Shown here piece after piece: positions 24,810-33,468 of a DNA stretch of 64,000 nucleotides. Origin of the DNA: Paraburkholderia rhizosphaerae (GTDB lineage Bacteria > Pseudomonadota > Gammaproteobacteria > Burkholderiales > Burkholderiaceae); contig NZ_SORE01000020.1 in NCBI RefSeq assembly GCF_004366595.1, positions 1-64,000 on the forward strand. Direction: 5' to 3'. Both the position numbers and the translations under genes were made by a program. The first letter of the stretch is position 1. Each line of letters starts with the position of its first letter. The notes beneath the pieces are model-generated. The model saw nothing but the letters and a program-made list of their open reading frames with translations, was not told where the DNA came from and did not search any database.

Positions 24810-27800
24810 GCGGGCCGCGGCGCTTCTCCAAGGTGCTCGTTGCAAACCGTGGGGAGATCGCGTGCCGCGTGATCCGGACGTTGAAGCGCCTTGGCATTGC
24901 ATCGGTCGCCGTGTATTCGGAAGCCGACCGTCACGCGATGCATGTGACGCTGGCCGACGAAGCCGTTTGCATTGGACCCGCGGCGGCCGCGTCGAGCTAT
25001 CTGAACGTTGCCGCGATCCTCGATGCGGTGCGCGCGACCGGTGCGCAGGCGGTGCATCCCGGCTATGGGTTTCTGTCTGAAAACGCCGCGTTCGCGCAAG
25101 CGTGCGAGGACGCGGGCGTGCGCTTTATCGGTCCGCGGCCGGAACAGATGCGCGCGTTCGGCCTGAAGCATACCGCGCGCGAACTCGCGCAGGCGAACGA
25201 TGTCGCGCTGCTGCCCGGCACAGGATTATTGCCCGATGTCGGCACGGCGCTGCGCGAAGCGACATCGATCGGCTACCCGGTGATGTTGAAAAGCACCGCG
25301 GGCGGCGGCGGGATCGGCATGTCGCTGTGCCGTAGCGCGCAGGAACTGGAAGCGGCGTTCGCTTCGGTCGTGCGTCTGGGCGAAGCGAACTTTGCGAACG
25401 CGGGCGTCTACATCGAGAAGTTCGTCGAACACGCGCGACATATTGAAGTGCAGATTTTCGGCGACGGCCGAGGCGAGGTCATTGCGTTGGGCGAGCGTGA
25501 CTGCTCGGTGCAGCGGCGCAATCAGAAAGTGATCGAAGAGACGCCGGCGCCTGGCCTGAGCGCCGACGAGCGCGCGACGCTGCACGCGAGCGCGGTTCGA
25601 CTCGCGCAGGCGGTGAACTATGAATCGGCCGGCACGGTCGAGTTCGTGTTCGACGCGCAGGCGCGCCGTTTCTATTTCCTCGAAGTGAACACGCGTCTGC
25701 AGGTCGAGCATTGCGTGACCGAGGAGGTCACGGGCATCGACCTCGTCGAATGGATGATTCGCCAGGCTGAACGTGCGTTGCCGCCGCTTGATTCGCTTGT
25801 GCCGTCCGCAAGCGGCGCGAGTATTCAGGTGCGCGTGTATGCGGAAGATCCGCACAAGCAGTTTCAGCCGAGCGCGGGGACGCTCACCCATGTGACGTTC
25901 GCGCAAGACGCGCGGGTCGATACGTGGGTCGAAGCCGGCACGGAAGTCAGCGCGTTTTATGATCCGCTGCTCGCGAAGCTGATCGTCAAGGGCGCGACGC
26001 GAGAGGCCGCGCTCGCGGCGCTGTCCGCCGCGCTGGAGCAGTCGGAGCTTTACGGCATCGAAACGAATCTCGACTATCTGCGCGCAGTGGTCGGCTCCGA
26101 TACATTCACGCGCGGCGCGCAGACCACCGCGTTCCTGTCGCGGTTCGTGTTCGCGCCGCATACGATCGACGTCCTCGACGGCGGCGTGCAAACGACCGTC
26201 CAGCAGTTGCCGGGGCGGCTCGGCTATTGGGACATCGGCGTGCCGCCGTCGGGACCGATGGACGATCTATCGTTCTCGCTGGCGAACCAACTGGTCGGTA
26301 ACGCGCCGGATGCGGCGGGCCTCGAGTTCACGATGGTCGGTGCGACGCTGCGTTTCAATACCGGCGCGCTGTTCGTGCTCGGCGGCGCATCGCTTGCCGC
26401 GACGCTCGACGGCAAACCCGTACCGTTCTGGCAGGTGCTGCGTGCGGTGCCCGGTACGGTGCTGAAACTCGGCGGCGTGACCGGCGCCGGTGTACGCGCG
26501 TGCGTGGCGATCAAAGGCGGGCTTCAGGTGCCCAATTATCTCGGCAGCAAGGCCACGTTCACGCTCGGGCAGTTCGGCGGACATGCGGGCCGCGCGTTGC
26601 GCAAGGGCGATGTGCTGCATCTGGCCGCTGATGCGAATACCGGCGAAGCGGGCGCCGTGCTCGACACAGCACGCATTCCAGCCCTCACGCATGACTGGAC
26701 GTTGCGCGTCCTGAACGGCCCGCACGGTGCGCCCGATTTCTTCACGCCCGACGACATCGCGATGCTGTACGGCACGAGCTGGACCGTACACTACAACTCG
26801 AGCCGCACGGGCGTCCGGCTGATCGGTCCGGCGCCGAAGTGGGCGCGCACGGATGGCGGCGAAGCGGGACTGCATCCGTCGAATATTCACGACAACGCGT
26901 ACGCAATCGGCGCGGTCGATTTCACCGGCGATATGCCGGTGATTCTCGGCCCCGACGGCCCGAGTCTTGGCGGCTTCGTCTGTCCGGTGACCGTGGTGGC
27001 CGACGAGCTGTGGAAGCTCGGGCAACTGAGGCCTGGCGATACGGTGCGGTTCGCGCCTGCGCAAGTCGCGGATCAGCGCGCGCAAGCGGGTGCCGCGCCG
27101 ATGCGGGCCGACGCCGGTCGACCGGTGGAGCGTGCAAGCCGCCCATCGGCGCCGCAGATCGCCCTCCACGAGGATGCCTGCGTGCTGTATCGCGATCCAT
27201 CGGCAGGCGACGGCATCGGCGTCGTCTACCGGCAATCGGGCGATCGCAATGTGCTGATCGAGTACGGTCCGCTGGTGCTCGACCTGAACTTGCGGTTTCG
27301 CGTTCACGCGCTGATGAACTGGCTCGACGCGCACAGCCTGCCTGGCATCGTCGATCTGACGCCGGGCATCCGCTCGCTGCAGGTGCATTTCGATCCGCGC
27401 GTGTTGTCGCGCAATGCGCTGCTCGATCATCTGCAGCGTGCGGAAGCGGAGCTGCCGGCGGTCGACGGAATGCGTGTGCCGAACCGCGTCGTGCATCTGC
27501 CGCTGTCGTGGGACGACCCGTCGACACGCATCGCGATCGAGCGTTACATGCAGTCGGTGCGGCCCGATGCGCCGTGGTGTCCGAGCAATATCGAATTCAT
27601 TCGCCGCATCAACGGACTCGCGAGTATCGACGACGTGAAGCGCATCGTGTTCGACGCGCGTTATCTGGTGCTGGGTCTCGGCGATGTGTATCTCGGCGCA
27701 CCGGTTGCGACGCCGCTCGATCCGCGCCATCGGCTTGTCACGACCAAGTACAACCCCGCGCGCACATGGACGCCGGAAAACGCGGTCGGTATCGGCGGCG

Positions 27801-28507
27801 CCTATCTATGCGTGTACGGGATGGAAGGGCCAGGCGGCTATCAGTTTGTCGGCCGCACGGTGCAGATGTGGAATCGCTATCGGACCACGCGCGAATTCAC
27901 CGCAGGCAAGCCGTGGCTGCTGCGCTTCTTCGACGAGATCCGCTTTTACGAAGTCAGCGAAGCGGAGCTTGCTGAACTGCGCGCGGATTTCGTCGCCGGA
28001 CGCGCGAGCCTGAAGATCGAAGCGTCGACGTTCGATCTCGGCGCGTATAACCGCTTCCTTCGCGACCAAGCGCCGTCGATCGGCGCATTCAAGACATCGC
28101 AGCAGGCGGCGTTCGAAGCCGAGCGTGAACGTTGGCGCGCGGCGGGCACCGCCGAATATGCCGGTGAGCCAGCAGGCGATACCGATACGCAGCGCGCAAG
28201 CGCAGCGGGTGGCCTGGCCGGTTCGGCCGATGCGGCTGCGCTCGCGGAAGGCATGCGCGGCATCGTCGCCGATGTATCGGGCAGCGTCTGGAAACTGCAG
28301 GTCCGCGCGGGCGAGCGCGTCGCGGCCGGGCAAGTCGTGGCGATCGTCGAGTCGATGAAGATGGAAGTGTCGATCGAAGCCGCCGACGACGGCGTGATCG
28401 AAACGATCGATTGCGTGGAAGGGGCGGCGATCGTCGCCGGACAGCGGCTGATGACGGTGCGCAGTGACGTTGCCGCGGAGGCTGCACAGGAGGTCGTGTA
28501 CAAATGA
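24806..28507 (+). CDS. Guanidine carboxylase (urea carboxylase family), biotin-dependent
   Basis: A 1,233-residue single-chain enzyme: biotin carboxylase (about 1-450, opening KVLVANRGEIACRVIRT, ATP-grasp loop TAGGGGIGMS), KipA-like carboxyltransferase part (about 455-770), KipI-like part (about 790-1010), an allophanate-hydrolase-like linker, and a C-terminal biotinyl domain with the acceptor lysine in VESMKMEVS (about residue 1184). It carboxylates its substrate using ATP and bicarbonate. The riboswitch plus paired DUF1989 genes point to guanidine, not urea, as the physiological substrate, in line with reassignment of this family. Four-base overlaps with both neighbours indicate tight coupling. 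Confidence 0.93.
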   Translation: MSGPRRFSKVLVANRGEIACRVIRTLKRLGIASVAVYSEADRHAMHVTLADEAVCIGPAAAASSYLNVAAILDAVRATGAQAVHPGYGFLSENAAFAQACEDAGVRFIGPRPEQMRAFGLKHTARELAQANDVALLPGTGLLPDVGTALREATSIGYPVMLKSTAGGGGIGMSLCRSAQELEAAFASVVRLGEANFANAGVYIEKFVEHARHIEVQIFGDGRGEVIALGERDCSVQRRNQKVIEETPAPGLSADERATLHASAVRLAQAVNYESAGTVEFVFDAQARRFYFLEVNTRLQVEHCVTEEVTGIDLVEWMIRQAERALPPLDSLVPSASGASIQVRVYAEDPHKQFQPSAGTLTHVTFAQDARVDTWVEAGTEVSAFYDPLLAKLIVKGATREAALAALSAALEQSELYGIETNLDYLRAVVGSDTFTRGAQTTAFLSRFVFAPHTIDVLDGGVQTTVQQLPGRLGYWDIGVPPSGPMDDLSFSLANQLVGNAPDAAGLEFTMVGATLRFNTGALFVLGGASLAATLDGKPVPFWQVLRAVPGTVLKLGGVTGAGVRACVAIKGGLQVPNYLGSKATFTLGQFGGHAGRALRKGDVLHLAADANTGEAGAVLDTARIPALTHDWTLRVLNGPHGAPDFFTPDDIAMLYGTSWTVHYNSSRTGVRLIGPAPKWARTDGGEAGLHPSNIHDNAYAIGAVDFTGDMPVILGPDGPSLGGFVCPVTVVADELWKLGQLRPGDTVRFAPAQVADQRAQAGAAPMRADAGRPVERASRPSAPQIALHEDACVLYRDPSAGDGIGVVYRQSGDRNVLIEYGPLVLDLNLRFRVHALMNWLDAHSLPGIVDLTPGIRSLQVHFDPRVLSRNALLDHLQRAEAELPAVDGMRVPNRVVHLPLSWDDPSTRIAIERYMQSVRPDAPWCPSNIEFIRRINGLASIDDVKRIVFDARYLVLGLGDVYLGAPVATPLDPRHRLVTTKYNPARTWTPENAVGIGGAYLCVYGMEGPGGYQFVGRTVQMWNRYRTTREFTAGKPWLLRFFDEIRFYEVSEAELAELRADFVAGRASLKIEASTFDLGAYNRFLRDQAPSIGAFKTSQQAAFEAERERWRAAGTAEYAGEPAGDTDTQRASAAGGLAGSADAAALAEGMRGIVADVSGSVWKLQVRAGERVAAGQVVAIVESMKMEVSIEAADDGVIETIDCVEGAAIVAGQRLMTVRSDVAAEAAQEVVYK

Positions 28508-30351
28508 AGCCAGACAACACAGCGCCGCAAGCGCTGACGATTGCGACACTGCGCGCACGCTATCGCGCGCGCACGCTGTCGCCTGCCCAACTGGTCGACA
28601 TGATCGCCGCGCGCACCGCCGGCGACGATCCGCATCACGTGTGGATCCGTGCGCTCACGCGCGACGAGATGATGCGCTACGTCGATGCTCTCGAAGGCAA
28701 CGACCCGGAGACGCTGCCGCTTTACGGCGTGCCGTTCGCGATCAAGGACAACATCGATCTGGCCGGTGTGCCGACCACGGCGGGTTGCCCGGCGTACGCG
28801 TACACGCCGCAAAAGAGCGCGGCTGTCGTCGAACGCCTGATTGCGGCGGGTGCGATTCCGGTCGGCAAGACCAATCTCGATCAGTTCGCGACGGGACTGT
28901 CCGGCCAGCGTTCGCCGCACGGCGCATGTCGCAACGCGCTCGATCCGCGCTATGCGTCGGGTGGTTCGAGCTCCGGCTCGGCGGTCGCGGTCGCGCTCGG
29001 TCTCGCCGCGTTTTCGCTTGGTACCGATACCGCCGGGTCGGGCCGCGTGCCCGCGGCGTTTCATGGGCTCGTCGGCTTGAAACCGACTAAGGGTGTGCTG
29101 AGCACGCTCGGTGTGGTGCCGGCCTGCAAGTCGCTCGATTGCGTGTCGATCTTCGCGCACACCGCGCATGACGCCCAGCAGGTCTTCGACGTCGCGCGCG
29201 GGATCGCCGACGGTGACCCGTACGCGCGCGCATGGACGCCCGCGCAATCCGGCGTTGCTGGCGATCGCGCGGACGCACCGGCCTTGCGCGGCGTGCGCTT
29301 CGGCGTGCCGCGCGCGACGCAACTCGAATTCTTCGGCGATACGTCGTACGCGCAGGCGTTCGACGTGGCGCAAGCGCGCTTGCGCGAAGCCGGCGCTGAA
29401 CTCGTGGAAATCGACTTCGAACCGTTTCTCGATACCGCACGCCTGCTTTACGAAGGACCGTTCGTCGCCGAACGGCTCGCGGCGATCCGGCCATTCTTCG
29501 AGCAGAACGCGGACGCGCTGCATCCGGTGATTCGCACGATCATCGGCGGCGCGGCGAAGTGGAGCGCCGCCGACCTGTTCGCCGCGCAACACAGACTCGC
29601 TGAATTGCGCATGCGGGCCGAACCGGTATGGCAGCACATCGACGCGGTCCTGATGCCGACCTCCGCAACCACCGCGACGGTCGACGAACTCGAAGCCGAC
29701 CCGATTCGCGTGAACGCACGCTTTGGTTATTACACGAACTTTGTGAATCTGCTCGATCTGTCCGCGCTTGCGGTGCCGGCGGGCTTTTGCACGACCGGCG
29801 CGCATAGCGGGCTGCCGTTCGGCGTCACATTCGTCGGACGCGCGCATCAGGACGCCGCGCTGCTGCAGCTTGCGTATGCTTGGCTCGGCGAAGCCGTCGA
29901 GACGCAGACGCAGACGCGTGCGGTGGAGCGGCCGGCGTCGACCAGCGCATCGATTCGCGTCGCGGTGGTCGGCGCGCATCTGCAAGGCGAACCGCTCAAC
30001 GGGCAATTGACCGAACGCGGCGCGCGCCTGATCGAAGCGACCACCACCGCGTCGACGTATCGACTCTATGCGTTGCCTGCCGTGGCAAGCGGCGGTGTCG
30101 CAAAGCCAGGGCTGGTGCGCGTGCCGGCGGACGGCGCACCGATCGCAGTTGAAGTGTGGGAGATGCCGCTTGCCGCGTATGGCAGTTTCGTCGCGCAAGT
30201 CCCCGCACCGCTTGGCATCGGTACGCTGACGCTTGCCGACGGCAGCGCGGTGCAAGGCTTTCTGTGCGAGACGAGCGCGCTCGATGGCGCGGCCGACATT
30301 ACGTCGTTCGGCGGCTGGCGCGCGTATCGCGCGAGCCGCGCCGCGCGATGA
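28504..30351 (+). CDS. atzF: Allophanate hydrolase
   Basis: A 615-residue amidase-signature enzyme that hydrolyses allophanate to ammonia and CO2, the last step of the pathway. The catalytic Lys81 (AIKDNID), cis-Ser155 (GGSSSGS) and nucleophile Ser179 (DTAGSGR) are present, with the same relative spacing as the AtzF triad K91/S165/S189 I recall. The C-terminal part (from about residue 470: VAVVGAHLQGEPLNGQL) is the extra domain typical of allophanate hydrolases. Start overlaps the carboxylase stop (ATGA). Confidence 0.95.
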   Translation: MKPDNTAPQALTIATLRARYRARTLSPAQLVDMIAARTAGDDPHHVWIRALTRDEMMRYVDALEGNDPETLPLYGVPFAIKDNIDLAGVPTTAGCPAYAYTPQKSAAVVERLIAAGAIPVGKTNLDQFATGLSGQRSPHGACRNALDPRYASGGSSSGSAVAVALGLAAFSLGTDTAGSGRVPAAFHGLVGLKPTKGVLSTLGVVPACKSLDCVSIFAHTAHDAQQVFDVARGIADGDPYARAWTPAQSGVAGDRADAPALRGVRFGVPRATQLEFFGDTSYAQAFDVAQARLREAGAELVEIDFEPFLDTARLLYEGPFVAERLAAIRPFFEQNADALHPVIRTIIGGAAKWSAADLFAAQHRLAELRMRAEPVWQHIDAVLMPTSATTATVDELEADPIRVNARFGYYTNFVNLLDLSALAVPAGFCTTGAHSGLPFGVTFVGRAHQDAALLQLAYAWLGEAVETQTQTRAVERPASTSASIRVAVVGAHLQGEPLNGQLTERGARLIEATTTASTYRLYALPAVASGGVAKPGLVRVPADGAPIAVEVWEMPLAAYGSFVAQVPAPLGIGTLTLADGSAVQGFLCETSALDGAADITSFGGWRAYRASRAAR

Positions 30352-30468
30352 ACCGGGGTCGCACGATGCGCGCGGGTTGTGCCGGCTCCGATGTGCTCGC
30401 GCAGACCGGCCTCGCCCAGATTGGGCTCGCGCGTGCGAGCAATGCAACGAACCCGCAGGGAGATTTGA

Positions 30469-31458
30469 ATGACCGCACAAGCACGCGCAAGTAGCCGCAG
30501 CCGCAACGACTGGCTCGCGGTGCGCCGCGAACTGTCGACAAAAAGCCGCTGGACGCTCGGGATCGGCTCGTTCCTGCTGCCCGTTCTCATCTGGTGCGTG
30601 CTCAGCTACGTACCGTTCGTCTGGCATCCGCAAATGCTGATCGGGAACCCCGGCAGCGTCGACTATTTCCAGCCGGGTATGCGCATCGACAAGGCGACCT
30701 TCAATGATGAACTTGCGCAGGCGCGCGCGAAGCACGCGGCGCTGCCAACCGGCGTACCCGCCAATCCGGTCTATCTGCCGGCGCCGCATGAAGTGCTGCG
30801 CGCGTTCTATACCGCGTTCACGACGCCGCCCGCGACACGCGACGGGCCGTGGCTGCATCAGAGCCTGTGGCACAGCATCCAGGTGATCTTCTGGGGCTTC
30901 GTGATCTCGTCGGCGATCGGCGTGCCGCTGGGCATCGTGTGCGGCACGTATAGCGCGCTCGCGCGTCTGCAGGAGCCGTTTATCGAGTTCTTCCGCTATT
31001 TGCCGGCGCCCGCGTTCGGCGCGCTGATGGTCGCGATTCTCGGCATCTATGATGGGCCGAAGATCGCGATTATCGTGATCGGCACGTTCTTCCAGCAGGT
31101 GCTGATCGTCGCGAACACGACGCGCAAGCTCGACTACGGACTCTTCGAAGCCGCGATGACGCTTGGCACGAAGAAGCTGAAGCTGCTCACGCATGTGGTG
31201 ATTCCGGGCGTGCTGCCGGATCTGTATCGCGATCAGCGGATTCTGCTCGGCTGGGCGTGGACCTATCTGATCGTCGCGGAACTGGTCGGCACGAGTTCGG
31301 GCATCACGTGGTACATCACGCAGCAGGCGCGCTATGAGCATTTCGACAACGTGTACGCGGCGATCATGATGATCGGCATCATCGGTCTGGGCACGGATAT
31401 CGTGCTCGCGTTCTTTGGCCGCAAGCTTTTTCCATGGGACCGTACGCTGAAAGCGTAG
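30469..31458 (+). CDS. ABC transporter permease (guanidine operon)
   Basis: A 329-residue inner-membrane permease of the nitrate/sulfonate/taurine class. An N-terminal membrane helix (about 25-45) is followed by a periplasmic stretch and a BPD_transp_1 domain with the coupling EAA-like loop EAAMTLGTKKLKLLTHVVIPGVLPDL. Located 117 bases after atzF, same strand, so in the guanidine operon. It has no binding protein beside it; the candidate partner is the riboswitch-controlled protein at 9751-10779. Family neighbours were long annotated as urea-carboxylase-related transporters. Confidence 0.9.
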   Translation: MTAQARASSRSRNDWLAVRRELSTKSRWTLGIGSFLLPVLIWCVLSYVPFVWHPQMLIGNPGSVDYFQPGMRIDKATFNDELAQARAKHAALPTGVPANPVYLPAPHEVLRAFYTAFTTPPATRDGPWLHQSLWHSIQVIFWGFVISSAIGVPLGIVCGTYSALARLQEPFIEFFRYLPAPAFGALMVAILGIYDGPKIAIIVIGTFFQQVLIVANTTRKLDYGLFEAAMTLGTKKLKLLTHVVIPGVLPDLYRDQRILLGWAWTYLIVAELVGTSSGITWYITQQARYEHFDNVYAAIMMIGIIGLGTDIVLAFFGRKLFPWDRTLKA

Positions 31459-31534
31459 GCGCGCGAGCGTTGATCTGACTCGTCAACCCGACTCGCGACC
31501 CGTCTGTTTCCACGCCTATTCACAGGAATTCATC

Positions 31535-32449
31535 ATGTTGAATCCGCAACCGGTTCCGTCCTATCTGCTGCAGTCCGACGCGGTGCGCGCACGCTTCGAG
31601 CGTCTGAAAGCGCGCGAAGTGATTCTCGACGTGCAGGACCTCGGAAAGCGTTTCCCGACGCCGCGCGGCGAGCACGTCGCGCTCGATGGCATCCGTTTCC
31701 AGACGCACCGGCGCGAGTTCGTCTGCGTGATCGGGCCGTCCGGTTGCGGCAAGTCGACGTTGATCCGCATCCTTGCGGGGCTCGAGCGGCAAACCAGCGG
31801 CGAGGTGCTGATCGACGGTCAACCGGTCGATGGGCCGGGCGCCGAGCGCGGCATGGTATTTCAGGGCTACACGCTGTTTCCGTGGCTCACGGTGAAGAAG
31901 AACGTGATGTTCGGGCTGAAGATGAACGGCATGGGTCGCACGCAGGCCGAGCGCGAGGCACTCCAATGGCTCGATCTGGTCGGGCTCGCGAAATTCGCCG
32001 ATGTCTATCCGCACCAGTTGTCGGGCGGCATGAAGCAGCGCGTTGCGATTGCGCGCGCGCTCGCGAACCGGCCGCGCATCCTGCTGATGGATGAGCCGTT
32101 CGGCGCGCTCGACGCGCAAACGCGCGCGAAGATGCAGACGCATCTGCTCGACATCTGGCGCAATATCGATGTGACGGTGCTGTTCATTACGCACGATCTG
32201 GATGAAGCGATTTTTCTCGCCGACCGCATCCTCGTGCTGAAGGCGAACCCCGGCGAAGTTCAGGAACTGATCGAAGTGCCGGTGCCGCGGCCGCGCGACT
32301 ACGCACAGGTGACGTCGCCAGAATTCATCGCGACCAAGGCGCGGCTCGAAGCGCTGATCCATCCGCCGACGGCCGTGGGCGACGATCACGACGACGGCGT
32401 AAAGCCGCATATGATCCGGATGACTGACGTGTCGGATAACGTCGAGTGA
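31535..32449 (+). CDS. ABC transporter ATP-binding protein (guanidine operon)
   Basis: A 304-residue ATPase of the NrtD/SsuB/TauB class: Walker A GPSGCGKST, signature LSGGMKQR, Walker B ILLMDEPFGALD and switch His in FITHDLDE. A short N-terminal extension of about 25 residues precedes the ABC domain. Start ATG 31535 has CAGGAA upstream. It energises the permease encoded 76 bases upstream. Last gene of the guanidine operon. Confidence 0.93.
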   Translation: MLNPQPVPSYLLQSDAVRARFERLKAREVILDVQDLGKRFPTPRGEHVALDGIRFQTHRREFVCVIGPSGCGKSTLIRILAGLERQTSGEVLIDGQPVDGPGAERGMVFQGYTLFPWLTVKKNVMFGLKMNGMGRTQAEREALQWLDLVGLAKFADVYPHQLSGGMKQRVAIARALANRPRILLMDEPFGALDAQTRAKMQTHLLDIWRNIDVTVLFITHDLDEAIFLADRILVLKANPGEVQELIEVPVPRPRDYAQVTSPEFIATKARLEALIHPPTAVGDDHDDGVKPHMIRMTDVSDNVE

Positions 32450-32488
32450 TGGTGGTTGCGGTTAGCGTTGAGCGCTCAGCGAGCCGCT

Positions 32489-32734
32489 TTAGTCATCGAG
32501 CGGCACTTCGAAACGTGTCCGGCAACTCGGGCACTCGACCGGCGTGAATTCGCCCTGCGCCGCACGCAACACGAGTGGCTGCTCTTCGCCGGCGAGAAAG
32601 CAGACCGGGCACGGAAACGCTTCATGCGACCTCAGGCGGTGCCAGCGATCGACGTAGCGCTCCATGTCGTGTGGCGGCGCGCCGATCGCCTCGAGGTGGT
32701 CGAGCAGCACGTGAAACAGAGCGGGATTTTGCAT
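32489..32734 (-). CDS. Small zinc-ribbon protein, unknown function
   Basis: An 81-residue cytosolic protein starting at ATG 32734 with GGAGG seven bases upstream. Two Cys-x-x-Cys pairs (CPVC about residue 42 and CPSC about residue 68) form a likely zinc ribbon. It is convergent with the guanidine ABC genes and separated from them by 39 bases; no functional link is evident. A longer upstream start adds a basic stretch without support. Confidence 0.65.
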   Translation of the reverse strand: MQNPALFHVLLDHLEAIGAPPHDMERYVDRWHRLRSHEAFPCPVCFLAGEEQPLVLRAAQGEFTPVECPSCRTRFEVPLDD

Positions 32735-33222
32735 CGATGTCCTCCGGTCCCTTTCTGCCGATCGTCGGGTGAATGAATGCGGCGGCGCCCGGGATTGACG
32801 GCGCGGGCCCGGCACGCGTTGCGTTGCAGGCGGCCGCTTCGGCCGTGACGCGTGCTAACGCGCACCGGTCGTCGCTCTCACATGATAGGCACGTGTGCGC
32901 ACGTTGTGACCCATGCCGGGCCCCTCGACCCATCCGCGCAGCATCGCGACACGCGATAACCCCCTTTTTTCCGGCCCGAGCGCATTTCCGCGTTTCAAAT
33001 CGTAAGTTTGCCGGACTTAAGTTCCGGTTAAGAGTTCGCTTCTACATTGATACCGCCGCGCGAGTCGCGGGCCATCGCGCCCGCCTCGGCGACCGCTTTC
33101 GTGAACTACCGGGGGGTGGTGAACGAAGACCATCGTCGACTCCTCGTCGACTGCCGCAAGGCGAAGATGGCGGCGGTACCGGCTGCTATCCGGCTTGCAA
33201 CGGGCCGGCGGCGACCTTAAGG

Positions 33223-33246
33223 ACCCGGCTCCTAGCCGGGTTTTTT
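33223..33246 (+). terminator. Intrinsic terminator without a recognised gene
   Basis: Stem CCCGGCT (33224-33230) / AGCCGGG (33234-33240), loop CCT, then TTTTTT. A clean Rho-independent terminator on the plus strand, yet no plus-strand protein gene ends nearby. It may close a small RNA starting in 32.9-33.1 kb; see findings. 32735-33222 holds no convincing ORF. Confidence 0.8.
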
Positions 33247-33298
33247 CTTGCCCGTGCACACCGTGCGCGTCGCATGCCCGATCAGCTGGCATGGAAAA

Positions 33299-33320
33299 CT
33301 GTATAAACATACAGTATAGT
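33299..33320 (+). promoter_or_regulatory. LexA (SOS) box and -10 of the tandem uvrA
   Basis: CTGTATAAACATACAG (33299-33314) fits the LexA consensus CTGT-N8-ACAG with perfect 7-base arms when extended (ACTGTAT / ATACAGT). A TATAGT -10 element directly follows at 33315-33320, so LexA bound here would block RNA polymerase. About 150 bases upstream of the earliest uvrA start. Confidence 0.88.
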
Positions 33321-33468
33321 ATCCGTCGAATTCCAGCTTTTCCGCGGCGGTCAACCGACTGCTCCGATCAGGCGTACATTCACTGCTTCGTGTGTCGCCT
33401 GCGCTTGTGCACCGCCGGCCGCGCTCCCAACCGGCGCCCCCCGGTGCCCCGACGCGCAGCGCACCGGC

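Noticed and set aside
24806..28507. Annotation as plain urea carboxylase
   Set aside because: The upstream guanidine riboswitch and the DUF1989 pair argue for guanidine as substrate; urea remains possible as a side activity.
26267..31341. Very long open frames on the minus strand opposite the carboxylase, atzF and permease genes
   Set aside because: High GC keeps the antisense frames open. They are Arg/His/Ala-rich without family motifs, while the plus-strand genes have complete domains.
32773..33306. Plus-strand frame of 177 residues before uvrA
   Set aside because: Low-quality Arg/Ala-rich sequence spanning the intrinsic terminator and LexA box; not a likely protein.
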